A stretch of 64,000 nt of DNA from Mucilaginibacter psychrotolerans (GCF_004519315.1 NZ_SOZE01000002.1:124001-188000); one strand, 5' to 3'; positions 25,364 to 34,696 are shown, counted from the stretch's first letter. Notes: generated by a model not told the origin, from the sequence alone. A program made the numbers and translations.

Positions 25364-26698
25364 TTAATATTCAAAGGTCTCCATAAACTTGGTGGTAAAA
25401 TTACCGGCCCTGAAATTAGGATCTTTCAGTAATTTTAAATGGAATGGAATGGTGGTTTTGATACCTTCGATAACGAACTCGCTCAACGCGCGCTCCATGG
25501 TTGCCAGCGCTTCTTCTCGGGTTTGGGCCATGCAGATAACCTTGGCTATCATCGAATCGTAATTCGGCGGGATCACATAGCCGCTGTACACATGTGTATC
25601 TACACGTACACCATGACCACCTGGCGAATGGAAGTTGGTTATTTTACCCGGCGAAGGGCGGAAGTTATTTGCTGGGTCTTCAGCGTTAATGCGGCACTCT
25701 ATGGCGCACATGGTTGGCTCGTAGTTTTTACCCGATATAGGGATACCTGCAGCAACTTTAATCTGCTCCTTTATCAGGTCGAAATTGATTACCTCTTCGG
25801 TAACCGGGTGCTCTACCTGTATACGGGTGTTCATTTCCATAAAGTAGAAGTTACGGTCTTTATCAACCAAAAACTCTACCGTACCGGCACCTTCATATTT
25901 AACGGCTTTAGCACCTTTTATAGCGGCCTCGCCCATTTTCTTACGCAATTTCTCGGTCATGAAAGGCGATGGGGCTTCTTCTACCAGTTTCTGGTGGCGG
26001 CGCTGAATAGAGCAATCGCGTTCAGATAAATGGCAAACTTTACCGTACTGGTCGCCCACAACCTGTATCTCAATGTGGCGGGGATCCTGCACGTATTTCT
26101 CCAGGTATAGGCCATCGTTACCAAAGGCTGCGCCTGATTCGGCACGTGCGCTATCCCATGCATTCTCAAATTCTTCGTCTTTCCAAACAATACGCATCCC
26201 GCGGCCACCACCACCGGCAGTAGCTTTCAATATAATGGGGTAGCCAATTTTATTGGCTATGGCAATACCTGTTTTGATGTCAGACAGTAAACCGTCTGAA
26301 CCTGGAACGATAGGTACGCCGGCTTTTTTCATTGTTTCTTTGGCCGAAGCCTTATCGCCCATTTTGTTTATTTGATCTGCTGTAGCGCCTATGAATTTTA
26401 TACCGTATTCGGCACAAATGGCAGAAAACTTAGCATTTTCTGAAAGGAAACCGTAACCGGGGTGTATAGCATCGGCATTGGTTAACTCAGCAGCAGCAAT
26501 TATATTAGGGATATTGAGGTAAGAATCGCGGCTGGCGGGTGGGCCTATACACACAGCCTCATCAGCGAAACGCACGTGAAGGCTATCCCTATCGGCCGTA
26601 GAATAAACAGCGATGGTTTTGATGCCCATTTCCTTACACGTACGTATAATACGCAAGGCAATCTCGCCACGGTTGGCTATCAATATTTTTTTAAACAT
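25364..26698 (-). CDS. accC: Acetyl-CoA carboxylase, biotin carboxylase subunit
   Basis: ATP-dependent carboxylation of biotin on AccB, first half-reaction of acetyl-CoA carboxylase. It starts [20 protein letters not shown] and shows [14 protein letters not shown], the ATP-grasp Gly loop [52 protein letters not shown] (catalytic Glu/Arg/metal ligands) and the C-terminal [16 protein letters not shown]. It has 444 residues, standard. It follows accB by 86 nt in the fatty-acid cluster. Confidence 0.97.
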   Translation of the reverse strand: MFKKILIANRGEIALRIIRTCKEMGIKTIAVYSTADRDSLHVRFADEAVCIGPPASRDSYLNIPNIIAAAELTNADAIHPGYGFLSENAKFSAICAEYGIKFIGATADQINKMGDKASAKETMKKAGVPIVPGSDGLLSDIKTGIAIANKIGYPIILKATAGGGGRGMRIVWKDEEFENAWDSARAESGAAFGNDGLYLEKYVQDPRHIEIQVVGDQYGKVCHLSERDCSIQRRHQKLVEEAPSPFMTEKLRKKMGEAAIKGAKAVKYEGAGTVEFLVDKDRNFYFMEMNTRIQVEHPVTEEVINFDLIKEQIKVAAGIPISGKNYEPTMCAIECRINAEDPANNFRPSPGKITNFHSPGGHGVRVDTHVYSGYVIPPNYDSMIAKVICMAQTREEALATMERALSEFVIEGIKTTIPFHLKLLKDPNFRAGNFTTKFMETFEY

Positions 26699-26784
26699 GA
26701 TTTCGATTTTAGGATTACACCAATTTAAAAGATTGCACCGATAAAAATCTGTGAAATCGCGTTAATCGGTGAAATCAACAAAAA

Positions 26785-27249
26785 TTACTTAGGTTCTACC
26801 AAAAACAAAGGCTGGTCGTATTCTACCGGCGATGCGTTATCAACCAGCACTTTTACTATGCGGCCTGATACTTCTGATTCTATTTCGTTGAATAGCTTCA
26901 TGGCTTCGATGATGCAAAGTACGCTGCCGCTGCTTATCTCGTCGCCTACGTTTACGAACAACGGTTTCTCCGGCGATGCCGAGCGGTAGAAAGTACCGAT
27001 CATAGGCGATTTTATGGTAATATAGTTGCTGGTATCGGCTATAGCTGCAACAGGTTCCGCTACAGGTGCTGGTGCCGGGGCAGCCACTGCTGCAACCGGT
27101 GCAGGTGGAGGCAACGTGGCGTGATAAACAGCTTGTGCCGGCTCGTTGGTTTTAATCGTAATTTTGAAATTCTCTTGTTCGATAGAAACCTCGTTTACGC
27201 CCGATTTTGAAACAAAGCGTATAAGATCCTGAATTTGTTTAATATCCAT
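26785..27249 (-). CDS. accB: Acetyl-CoA carboxylase, biotin carboxyl carrier protein
   Basis: Carries biotin between AccC and the carboxyltransferase. I take ATG 27249 (MDIKQIQDLIRFV) because the longer frame reads into the TGCAGAT repeat. The 154 residues comprise an N-terminal helical part, an Ala/Pro linker (about 45-70) and the biotinyl domain with the acceptor Lys118 in CIIEAMKLFNEIESE (usual EAMKM/L). The last block SPVEYDQPLFLVEP is typical. Confidence 0.96.
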   Translation of the reverse strand: MDIKQIQDLIRFVSKSGVNEVSIEQENFKITIKTNEPAQAVYHATLPPPAPVAAVAAPAPAPVAEPVAAIADTSNYITIKSPMIGTFYRSASPEKPLFVNVGDEISSGSVLCIIEAMKLFNEIESEVSGRIVKVLVDNASPVEYDQPLFLVEPK

Positions 27250-27288
27250 GTTGGAGCTAATTGGTTTTGGATAAAAGTATGTATAAAA

Positions 27289-27416
27289 TGTGCAGATATG
27301 CAAATATGCAAATGTGCAAATGATTTTTAACTACAATGTTACTTAACAGGTATGTTTTTAAGATGTTTTGATCTGATATGTGCTATCAGTATCTGCACAT
27401 CTGATACCTCCACATT
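27289..27416. repeat. TGCAGAT-type dispersed repeats between fabH and accB
   Basis: ATGTGCAGATATGCAAATAT and following units at 27289-27321, and the inverted-sense ATCTGCACATCTGAT unit at 27391-27405 within 27372-27416, fill much of the gap between accB and fabH. The second copy runs up to the fabH stop codon. Confidence 0.6.
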
Positions 27417-28411
27417 TATGAATTGTACGCCCATTTTAAATAGATCGAACCCCAGGTAAAGCCGCCGCCGAACGCCGCTAATATCAGGTTATCGCCTTTT
27501 TTGAATTTGCTTTCCCACTCCCACAGGCACAAAGGTAGGGTACCATTGGTGGTGTTACCATAACGTTCTATATTGATGATAACCTTATCGGTACTTATAC
27601 CTGTACGGTTGGCTGTTGCATCAATAATGCGCTTATTGGCCTGGTGGGGTACCAGCCAGGCAATATCATCGGCCGTAAGGCTGTTGCGCTCCATTACTTC
27701 GGCGGCAACATCGGCCATATTGGTTACTGCGAATTTAAACACCGCTTGCCCTTCCTGGTAAGCATAATGCTCTTTGTTGGCAACAGTTTCGTAGCTGGCT
27801 GGCCGCACAGATCCGCCAGCTTTTTGATATAGGAGCTGCGCGCCCGCACCATCGGTTTTCAAGACAGAATCCATGATGCCTAAGCCATCTTCATTAGGCT
27901 CAAGCAAGGCGCAGCCACAACCATCGCCGAATATAATACAGGTAGCACGATCTTCGTAATTGATTATAGACGACATTTTATCGCCGCCTACTATCAAAAC
28001 CTTTTGATGTTTCCCGCTTTCGATAAACTGCGCACCAGTCGCGAGCCCGAACAAAAAACCCGAGCAGGCCGCCTGCAAATCGTATCCCCAGGCGTTTTTT
28101 GCGCCTATTTTATGCGCCAATATGTTTGCCGTAGCTGGGAAAGTAAGATCTGGAGTTACAGTGCAAAAAATAATCAAGTCGATTTCCTCTGCGCTTATGC
28201 CGCGTTTTTTCAGCAAGCCTTCTACAGCCGGTACGGCCATTTCAGACGTGCCCATTCCTTCACCTTTCAATATTCTGCGTTCCTTGATACCGGTACGGCT
28301 CATTATCCACTCGTCGTTGGTATCCACCATTGTTTCGAGTTCGTGGTTTGTGAGAACGTAATCGGGTACGTAACCATTTACTGCAGTAATAGCGGCATGG
28401 ATCTTACTCAT
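27416..28411 (-). CDS. fabH: 3-oxoacyl-ACP synthase III FabH
   Basis: Condenses acetyl-CoA or branched acyl-CoA with malonyl-ACP to start fatty-acid synthesis. The catalytic triad is visible: Cys116 in LQAACSGFLFGL, His256 in WLVPHQANKRI and Asn286 in IERYGNTTNGT. Also TNDEWIMSRTGIKERRI near the N-terminus and the closing LAAFGGGFTWGSIYLKW. It has 331 residues, standard. Four nucleotides separate it from plsX. Confidence 0.97.
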   Translation of the reverse strand: MSKIHAAITAVNGYVPDYVLTNHELETMVDTNDEWIMSRTGIKERRILKGEGMGTSEMAVPAVEGLLKKRGISAEEIDLIIFCTVTPDLTFPATANILAHKIGAKNAWGYDLQAACSGFLFGLATGAQFIESGKHQKVLIVGGDKMSSIINYEDRATCIIFGDGCGCALLEPNEDGLGIMDSVLKTDGAGAQLLYQKAGGSVRPASYETVANKEHYAYQEGQAVFKFAVTNMADVAAEVMERNSLTADDIAWLVPHQANKRIIDATANRTGISTDKVIINIERYGNTTNGTLPLCLWEWESKFKKGDNLILAAFGGGFTWGSIYLKWAYNS

Positions 28412-28415
28412 ATTT

Positions 28416-29354
28416 TTACTGAAAAGCCTGTTTAATTTTATCGATGAGGTTGGTCTCTATCATGTTTTTTGATAGCAGCACCATGTTTTTAATGGCTTCG
28501 GGACTGGAGATACCGTGCCCTACCACCACCGGCGCATTTACCCCAAGTATGGGGCTGCCGCCGTATTGCTCGTAATTAAAGCGATCGAAGAACTCGTCCT
28601 TCAGCCTCTTTTTAAGGGTAATTACGTAAAACGATTCGGCAAGCTTCAGTATCACGTTGCCTGTAAAACCGTCGCACACTACAACGTCGTTATTGTCTTC
28701 GAACAAGTCGCGCCCCTCTACGTTGCCAACGAAGTTAAACAGCTTGGTATCGCGCATGAGCGGGAAAGTAGCCAAACTAAGTAAATTGCCTTTTTCTTCC
28801 TCCTCACCAATGTTCATAAGGGCTACGCGGGGATTAGGTATGCCATAAATCGACTCGGCCAACAGGCTGCCCAATACACCAAATTGCAAAAGCACATCGG
28901 GTTTGCAATCGGCATTGGCACCAACATCCAACAAAATACCCAAACCGCCTTTCAGTTTGGGTACAATGCTTGTCATGGCCGGGCGTATAACGCCGGGTAT
29001 GGTTTTTACGCTGAACATAGAACCTACCAACATGGCACCCGTGTTGCCTGCCGAAGAAAACGCTTGTATGCTATTTTCTTTCAGCATTTTAAAGCCCACA
29101 GCAATGCTGCTATCCGGCTTTTGCATGATTGCCTTGGTAGGGTGCTCGCCCATAGTTATCACTTCGGTTGTATGAACAAACTCGAAGAGATCCGGGCTGG
29201 TATTATTTTCCTGAAGAATAGTAACTGCGATATTCCTATCGCCTATAAGCACCAGTTTTTGGTCGGCAGACAGCGTTTTTTGCGCCTCTATCGCCCCTAA
29301 AACAGCTGCCTTGGGGGCATAGTCGCCACCCATTATATCTAAGCCAATCTTCAT
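28416..29354 (-). CDS. plsX: Phosphate acyltransferase PlsX
   Basis: Makes acyl-phosphate from acyl-ACP, the first step in the PlsX/PlsY route to lysophosphatidate. Markers: KIGLDIMGGDYAPKAAVLGA, AFSSAGNTGAMLVGS, LLDVGANADCKPD, LMNIGEEEEKGN, FVGNVEGRDLFEDNNDVVVCDGFTGN-type block (split here) and GHGISSPEAIKN. 312 residues. The order yceD-rpmF-plsX-fabH is a well known conserved cluster. Confidence 0.97.
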   Translation of the reverse strand: MKIGLDIMGGDYAPKAAVLGAIEAQKTLSADQKLVLIGDRNIAVTILQENNTSPDLFEFVHTTEVITMGEHPTKAIMQKPDSSIAVGFKMLKENSIQAFSSAGNTGAMLVGSMFSVKTIPGVIRPAMTSIVPKLKGGLGILLDVGANADCKPDVLLQFGVLGSLLAESIYGIPNPRVALMNIGEEEEKGNLLSLATFPLMRDTKLFNFVGNVEGRDLFEDNNDVVVCDGFTGNVILKLAESFYVITLKKRLKDEFFDRFNYEQYGGSPILGVNAPVVVGHGISSPEAIKNMVLLSKNMIETNLIDKIKQAFQ

Positions 29355-29368
29355 TTCAGAAAATTAAC

Positions 29369-29560
29369 TTATACAGCTACTGCTTTCTCTATAAGGATTT
29401 TACCGTTGAAGTAAACATTACCGTCAACAGTGTAAGCACGGTGTGGCAAGTGTACTGCGCCGGTTGTTTGGCAAGTAGTTAATGTTGGCGCGATAGCCTT
29501 ATCGTGGGTACGACGTTTATCTCTTCTCGATTTCGAAATTTTTCTTTTTGGATGTGGCAT
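29369..29560 (-). CDS. rpmF: 50S ribosomal protein L32
   Basis: A 63-residue ribosomal protein starting MPHPKRKISKSRRDKRRTHD, with LTTCQTTGAVHLPHRAYT following. A single Cys remains of the zinc-binding Cys set, so this is the zinc-independent (C-) type. It sits between yceD and plsX as expected. Confidence 0.97.
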   Translation of the reverse strand: MPHPKRKISKSRRDKRRTHDKAIAPTLTTCQTTGAVHLPHRAYTVDGNVYFNGKILIEKAVAV

Positions 29561-29576
29561 GATCCTGTTGTTTAAT

Positions 29577-30098
29577 TTACTTTAATTTTTTCAGAGCGTC
29601 CCACCTCGGGTCTATTTTCTCTGCTTGTTCATCAGTTACCGATAGCTTGTTTAAGCTATCCAGCATTTGTTCATCGCATTGTTTCCCGTCTTCCTGGTTG
29701 CTGCACATGGCAACAAACGGCAGGGCAACGTTTACATACTCATATATCAACCCGGCAACACTAATCTCATGATCGTTTTTACCGAGGGTAATAATCTCGT
29801 CGTCTTCGCCCATTTCTTCTTCGCTAAAACGGGCTATCTGCTGCTCTTCTATATCGATTGGCTGCTGATATTCAGACAGGCACTTATCGCAAGTGGCGGT
29901 CACCGTACCCTTAATATCAAAATTAAGGATAATCATGGTTTCCTGCTTGTCCAGCTCAAGCTTGCAAAGCAAGTTGGCTTTCTTAACCAGCGAGTACTCG
30001 AACTCTTTAAAAAACTCGTCACCTATTTGGTATTCAAACAGGTGCTTCCCCAGCTTCAGGCCGGTAAAGGGAATAGCGTATGTCCGTAGCAATTTCAA
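29577..30098 (-). CDS. yceD: DUF177/YceD family protein
   Basis: A protein of the DUF177 family that commonly precedes rpmF; in some species linked to 23S rRNA accumulation. I choose a TTG start at 30098, giving MKLLRTYAIPFTGLKLGKH, which matches the usual family N-terminus; the ATG at 30119 would add seven residues. It shows TCDKCLSEYQQPIDIEEQ (CxxC motif), an acidic segment (EEEMGEDDEIITL) and the closing DPRWDALKKLK. It is 16 nt from rpmF. The region 30120-30411 upstream shows no gene or clear site. Confidence 0.9.
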   Translation of the reverse strand: MKLLRTYAIPFTGLKLGKHLFEYQIGDEFFKEFEYSLVKKANLLCKLELDKQETMIILNFDIKGTVTATCDKCLSEYQQPIDIEEQQIARFSEEEMGEDDEIITLGKNDHEISVAGLIYEYVNVALPFVAMCSNQEDGKQCDEQMLDSLNKLSVTDEQAEKIDPRWDALKKLK

Positions 30099-30411
30099 TG
30101 AGCAACAATTAGCCCGCAAATGTAGGTAAAATTCTTAAAACAGGAAACTGTTTTTTTAAATAGGGAAGAGGTTGTTAACAATGGCTTTGTCTGAACCATG
30201 ATTCGCCTGATTTTCGGATTTTGGGATTAACTGGGTTGTTTTTTCTGAACCCGAATTTTGAACGACTTTTAAGAATGGGCAGAATTTTTAAAAGGGCGCT
30301 ATCTGTTTCTGTAAATTCCATTAAACCCATAAAATTAGAGTTCAGACTATCGCCGACATTGCAACATCAGCAAAGTATTTTTTTACCTATTTTAGCTACA
30401 AAATTTTGGTA

Positions 30412-30696
30412 ATGAAAAAAATGTTGCTCAGTTTTTCTTTGTTGTTACTTACCCTTACCTCGTGCACCGGCTGGAGTGCCGATTACAAACAAACGGTAAA
30501 GGATACAATTACTACACGCCTTAAGCTGAACATGCCAAATGCCGCCGGCACCAAACAACAAAAAGCCGAACTTTGTGACTGCATGGTAAAAGTTTTCGAA
30601 AAAACATACCCAGGTAAATTACCTGCCGAAGGCATACCAAAAGACACCCTGCGCAAAGCATTTTATCACTGCTGCCCCTGGATACAAAAAATATAA
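30412..30696 (+). CDS. Small predicted lipoprotein
   Basis: A 94-residue protein with a lipoprotein signal (MKKMLLSFSLLLLTLTSCTG; lipobox LTSC). ATG 30412 is preferred over TTG 30406. The mature part is Lys-rich and has four Cys arranged as LCDCM and FYHCCP, which suggests two disulfides or a metal site. I do not recognise the family. It is convergent with gltX, with a 26-nt gap. Confidence 0.6.
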   Translation: MKKMLLSFSLLLLTLTSCTGWSADYKQTVKDTITTRLKLNMPNAAGTKQQKAELCDCMVKVFEKTYPGKLPAEGIPKDTLRKAFYHCCPWIQKI

Positions 30697-30722
30697 CCCT
30701 ACAAGTGCTTAAGCGCCGGCTG

Positions 30723-32252
30723 CTATGCAGCCGGTGCGCTAAATACGGCTAATGCTGTATCTATCCTGCGTAAGGTTTCGCCTTCGCCAAGTAGCGCGGC
30801 TATATCAAACACATGCGGACCAAATTTACCGCCTACCAGCATAATACGGAAGGGTAGCATCACATCGCCCAGTTTCAAGCCTTTTTCTTCTGCAAGGGCT
30901 TTAAAACGGGCCTCCAGGTCGGCAGGCTCAAAGGCTGCCGATAGGCTGAAAGACTCTTTTAAGGCCGCAAAGAATTGGTTTTTTGCATCGTTCCATTTAG
31001 GTATTACCGATGCGGCATCGTACTCCGCTGGTGCACGGAAGAAGTAACCCGCCTGCTGATAAAAATCTGCGAGCAGTACGCAGCGGTCTTTTACCACATC
31101 TATTATCTTCAGCAGGTACGCTTCTTTATTTATCGTTATGCCCTGTGCAGTAAGCACCTCGGCCACTTTTACTTTCAGCTTTTCCGCCGATGCGTGCTTT
31201 ATCCATTCGGCGTTGTACCATTTGGCTTTTTCGAAATCGAATTTAGCACCGGCTTTGCTTACGCGCTCTATCGAAAACTTCTGTACCAGTTCATCCAGCG
31301 TAAATATTTCCTGGTCGGTACCATCGTTCCAGCCCAGCATAGCCAACAGGTTTATGAAGGCCTCTGGCAAAAAACCCAGCTCGCGGAAACCAGGAGTAAG
31401 CTCATCTGTTTTAGCATCGTACCAGCTCATGGCATACACCGGGAAGCCCAGGCGTGCGCCATCGCGCTTACTTAGCTTGCCGTGCCCATCGGGCTTTAAA
31501 ATCAAGGGCAAGTGCGCCCATTGCGGCATGTCGGCCTTCCAGCCCAAATACTCCCAAAGCAGCAAGTGTACGGGTGCCGATGGCAACCACTCCTCGCCGC
31601 GGAAAGCATGTGATATCTTCATCAGGTAATCATCAACCACCACGGCTAAGTGATAGGTGGGCATGCCGTCGGCTTTTAATAAAACCTTATCATCCACCTG
31701 CGCGGTTTCAAAGCTTACGAAGCCACGTATCATATCATGAAAGCTGATGGTTTCGTCATCAGGCATTTTGATGCGGATAACATGCGGCGTGCCATTGTGA
31801 AGCAGGGTTTCCACTTCCTGCAAAGGCAGCGTAAGCGAATTACGCAAACCACTGCGGTGCGCATGCCCGTATTGAAAGTTTGGCACTTCCTTGCGTTTGG
31901 CATCCAGTTCTTCCGGCGTATCAAAAGCATAGTAGGCATGCCCCTGCGCTACCAGCCTTTCGGCGTATTCGCGGTAAATTACCTTGCGTTCGCTTTGACG
32001 GTAAGGTGCGTATTGGCCACCAACGGCAGGGCTTTCATCGGGGATGAGGCCGCACCAGGCCAGGCAATCGGCTATATATTTTTCGGCACCTTCAACGTAG
32101 CGGCTTTGGTCGGTATCTTCAATACGCAAAACAAAATCGCCGCCGTGTTTTTTGGCAAACAGGTAATTAAACAATACGGTGCGCACGCCGCCAAGGTGTA
32201 AACCACCTGTAGGGCTCGGCGCAAAACGGACTCTTACTTTTTTCTCAGACAT
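30723..32252 (-). CDS. gltX: Glutamate--tRNA ligase
   Basis: Class I aminoacyl-tRNA synthetase. It shows RFAPSPTGGLHLGGVRT (HIGH-type motif HLGG), VLRIEDTDQSRYVEG, HLPLILKPDGHGKLSKRDGA (KMSKS-type KLSKR) and the anticodon-binding domain with LGWNDGTDQEIFTLDELV. The 509 residues match the Bacteroidetes GltX length. The start ATG is preceded by a gap of 277 nt to the divergent speD-like gene. Confidence 0.97.
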   Translation of the reverse strand: MSEKKVRVRFAPSPTGGLHLGGVRTVLFNYLFAKKHGGDFVLRIEDTDQSRYVEGAEKYIADCLAWCGLIPDESPAVGGQYAPYRQSERKVIYREYAERLVAQGHAYYAFDTPEELDAKRKEVPNFQYGHAHRSGLRNSLTLPLQEVETLLHNGTPHVIRIKMPDDETISFHDMIRGFVSFETAQVDDKVLLKADGMPTYHLAVVVDDYLMKISHAFRGEEWLPSAPVHLLLWEYLGWKADMPQWAHLPLILKPDGHGKLSKRDGARLGFPVYAMSWYDAKTDELTPGFRELGFLPEAFINLLAMLGWNDGTDQEIFTLDELVQKFSIERVSKAGAKFDFEKAKWYNAEWIKHASAEKLKVKVAEVLTAQGITINKEAYLLKIIDVVKDRCVLLADFYQQAGYFFRAPAEYDAASVIPKWNDAKNQFFAALKESFSLSAAFEPADLEARFKALAEEKGLKLGDVMLPFRIMLVGGKFGPHVFDIAALLGEGETLRRIDTALAVFSAPAA

Positions 32253-32504
32253 TGCAGGGCAAAGATAGGGTTTACGGCTGAAGTGGGAAAGGTGGAAAAC
32301 TATTTGACATTATAGGGATATGCGCGTTGACGGGGAACTACCACTGCGCCGTCACGGAATAATTGGTTTAGGAATTCGCTTAATTTCACGTCCTTTAAAT
32401 TAAAGCAAAATAATTTGATTGACCAAGCATTTAAAAAGTTTACGTTTTAAATAAAAGGCCTGTATTAATTTTGGCGGACAAACATCTTTTATCCGATTAA
32501 TTTC

Positions 32505-32512
32505 TATTTTTG
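32505..32512 (+). promoter_or_regulatory. Possible -7 promoter box (TAnnTTTG) of the polyamine cluster
   Basis: TATTTTTG matches the Bacteroidetes sigma-A -7 consensus TAnnTTTG and lies 18 nt before the speD-like ATG. A well-spaced -33 TTG was not seen, so support is partial. The rest of the 32253-32529 gap shows no other feature. Confidence 0.4.
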
Positions 32513-32529
32513 GTTTAGCGCAAACCGAA

Positions 32530-32883
32530 ATGCCTTATCAACCCGGCCTCCATATTTTAGCTGAATTTTCTGTCGCCGATGTTCAACGCCTTTCGGCATC
32601 TGCTCCGTGCAAGTCATTTTTCGATGGGCTGATAGCCGACTACGGCCTGGAGAAAGTAGGGGAAGTTTATCATGATTTTAACGGCGCTGGGTTCACTGGC
32701 GTGGTTTGCTTAACAGAATCGCACCTTTCAATTCATACCTGGCCGGAATTTAACCTGGCAACCTTTGATATATTCTTGTCAAATTACCAAAAAGACAACT
32801 CTGAAAAGGTAAGGGCTATTTATCGTGAAGTACTGCGCTTTTTTGAAGCTACAGAAATTAAAAAAACCGAACTGGTAAGGTAA
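32530..32883 (+). CDS. SpeD-like pyruvoyl decarboxylase (AdoMetDC family, atypical)
   Basis: A 117-residue member of the prokaryotic S-adenosylmethionine decarboxylase family. The self-processing centre is intact: Glu63-Ser64 in CLTESHLSIHTWPE, where cleavage yields the pyruvoyl group on Ser64, with the processing His69. The catalytic Cys of known AdoMetDCs, in a DxFTCG context, aligns with Ser84 in FDIFLSNYQ. Some SpeD homologues are reported to have switched to ornithine or arginine decarboxylation, so the substrate is open. The protein may make decarboxylated AdoMet for the aminopropyltransferase encoded at 34697, or another amine. It is the first gene of the cluster, 1 nt before the next. 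Confidence 0.85.
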   Translation: MPYQPGLHILAEFSVADVQRLSASAPCKSFFDGLIADYGLEKVGEVYHDFNGAGFTGVVCLTESHLSIHTWPEFNLATFDIFLSNYQKDNSEKVRAIYREVLRFFEATEIKKTELVR

Positions 32884-32884
32884 T

Positions 32885-34276
32885 ATGGCTACAATAAACC
32901 TAAAAGCTTTCCCTTACGCCGAAGATGTTGCCTGCCCAAAATGCAAGCATCAAATAACGCTTTACGACCCCGAAGGAAGCGAGTACTGCGTTTGCACATC
33001 TTGTAACTCGTTCATTCATTTTACCAAAAACGATATTGCCCTCATTCAAAAGCAGGCCGCCCCGATCAGTCAACAACCCGTGCTTAAGCTGGGCAGCGTT
33101 GGCATGTTTAAAGGCTTTCAGTTTAAAGTAATTGGCTATGTAGAGAAGAAGGAACAAAGCGCACCTTATGCCTGGCGCGAATATATCCTGTATAACTACG
33201 AACAAGGATACGCCAACTTTGCCGAATACGATGGACACTGGACCTTTGTTGCCGGTAAAGAGTTTTATCCCGCCCTGGGCGAATTAAAAAACCGGGGGTG
33301 GACGTTCATCAATTACGAAGAGAACGAATACACGCTTTTTAGTAAATATACGGCGGTTACCACAGCCCTTATTGGCGAGTTTGATTGGGACATTTTGTTT
33401 GAACGCCCTAAAACAACTGAATTTGTAGCCCCCCCGCAAATTCTTTACATAGAGCATGTACCCAATCAAACCGCCGCCCAGTTTTACCTGGGCGAATATA
33501 CTGAGCCGGTCGAAATTGCGGATGCCTTTAAAACAGACATCAAGCTGTTCCCTGAAAGGGTTGGGATAGGCTCCAATCAGCCATCGGTTCATGCACAAAG
33601 GTGGTTCGCGATATATAAACTCCTCCCTTTTATTGTTGTATTTATGGCGGTGATTGGGTTTGGCGCCTCCTATATCTCGCCTCAGTATGAAGTATTGGAT
33701 AGCTATCACAATACAGAACGCGATACTGCTAAGGCCAATGAGTTTAAGCCTTACCTCACGCCCTCTTTCGAATTACAAAAACAATCGGCGCTAAATTTTA
33801 AGATAATAGCACCGGTTGATAACAACTGGCTGGAGGCAACAGTGGTACTGGTGAACGAGAAGAATAACCAAAGCTGGGAAGTAACCGAAAGTATTGAATA
33901 CTACCACGGCTATGAAGACGGCGAAAACTGGTCTGAGGGTTCGCAGGAAGCAGATGTATTGTTGTCGGCTATCCCGGCAGGTAAATACCACCTCAACATT
34001 TACCCTGCGGCCGGTGAGCCGACCATTAGTACTCCCCCAGGCGCAGCCTATAACTCCACTAATCCTTATGTTTTAAATACCGATTCGATTACGGTTAAAA
34101 GCGCCGGCCCAACTGTGCACATTAATGTTACGGCCAACCCTATTATATGGAAGAATTTTTGGGTGAGTGTGTTACTACTTTGCCTGTACCCGCTGTACAC
34201 CTGGTGGCGCATGCGCACCTACGAAAAGAAACGCTGGATGAACAGTGATTATTCACCTTACGAAACAGACGAATAA
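32885..34276 (+). CDS. DUF4178 membrane protein with N-terminal zinc ribbon
   Basis: A 463-residue protein. The N-terminal zinc ribbon has Cys17/Cys20 and Cys37/Cys40 (CPKCKHQ ... VCTSC). A DUF4178-type beta domain follows (about 60-160: YVEKKEQSAPYAWREYILYN, YANFAEYDGHWTFVAG), with a membrane helix near 240 (LLPFIVVFMAVIGFGASYI), a beta-rich domain (about 290-400) that probably faces the periplasm, and a last helix near 430 (FWVSVLLLCLYPLYTWW). DUF4178 genes are known to occur next to polyamine-type genes; no reaction is assigned. The stop overlaps the next start (TAATG). Confidence 0.8.
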   Translation: MATINLKAFPYAEDVACPKCKHQITLYDPEGSEYCVCTSCNSFIHFTKNDIALIQKQAAPISQQPVLKLGSVGMFKGFQFKVIGYVEKKEQSAPYAWREYILYNYEQGYANFAEYDGHWTFVAGKEFYPALGELKNRGWTFINYEENEYTLFSKYTAVTTALIGEFDWDILFERPKTTEFVAPPQILYIEHVPNQTAAQFYLGEYTEPVEIADAFKTDIKLFPERVGIGSNQPSVHAQRWFAIYKLLPFIVVFMAVIGFGASYISPQYEVLDSYHNTERDTAKANEFKPYLTPSFELQKQSALNFKIIAPVDNNWLEATVVLVNEKNNQSWEVTESIEYYHGYEDGENWSEGSQEADVLLSAIPAGKYHLNIYPAAGEPTISTPPGAAYNSTNPYVLNTDSITVKSAGPTVHINVTANPIIWKNFWVSVLLLCLYPLYTWWRMRTYEKKRWMNSDYSPYETDE

Positions 34277-34455
34277 TGATGGAAACAATTAAAGACGCGC
34301 GTATTTACCTACTTTTCGTATTGCTGATTATCGGGTACTATGCCTATTCGGCAATTAACGGTATTGCTTTTTGGGAAAGCAGCACCGTAACCCGCAACAC
34401 CGAATACAACAACAATAGCCGCACAAGAGGCGTTCACGCATTTTATCACAAATAA
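34276..34455 (+). CDS. 59-residue one-helix membrane protein
   Basis: A short gene whose ATG (34276) overlaps the stop of the DUF4178 gene (TAATG). The product is MMETIKDAR, then one hydrophobic helix (IYLLFVLLIIGYYAYSAI) and a polar Asn/Thr/Arg-rich tail ending RGVHAFYHK. It is followed 12 nt later by the DUF350 gene. Tight packing between two conserved genes and a sensible membrane segment support it as real. I do not recognise a family. Confidence 0.7.
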   Translation: MMETIKDARIYLLFVLLIIGYYAYSAINGIAFWESSTVTRNTEYNNNSRTRGVHAFYHK

Positions 34456-34467
34456 ACCATTACCATT

Positions 34468-34692
34468 ATGAGCTTACATGAATTAATTAACTTTAAATAC
34501 ATTATCGCTTCGGTATTGTATTCTGTAATAGGCATCGTTATTTTACTGGTGTCTTTCTGGGTAATTGAAAAGATCACGCCCGAAAATTTATGGAAAGAGA
34601 TCGTTCATAATAACAATACAGCGCTAGCCATCGTTTGCGCCTCGTTTATGATCGCTGTAGCACTCATCATTAGTTCGGCAATACACGGGTAG
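34468..34692 (+). CDS. DUF350 domain membrane protein
   Basis: A 74-residue protein of the DUF350 (YjfL-like) family with two hydrophobic helices: IIASVLYSVIGIVILLVSFW and ALAIVCASFMIAVALIISSA, separated by a conserved polar ITPENLWKEIVHNNNT loop. Many DUF350 proteins have two such units; this one has a single unit and may dimerise. DUF350 is repeatedly found with polyamine aminopropyltransferase and glutathionylspermidine-type genes. It ends 4 nt before the spermidine synthase gene. Confidence 0.85.
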   Translation: MSLHELINFKYIIASVLYSVIGIVILLVSFWVIEKITPENLWKEIVHNNNTALAIVCASFMIAVALIISSAIHG

Positions 34693-34696
34693 GCTT

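Noticed and set aside
27250..27303. Longer N-terminus for accB
   Set aside because: Codes repeat-derived residues (MHICTFYTYFYPK); the family start is MDIKQIQDLI at 27249.
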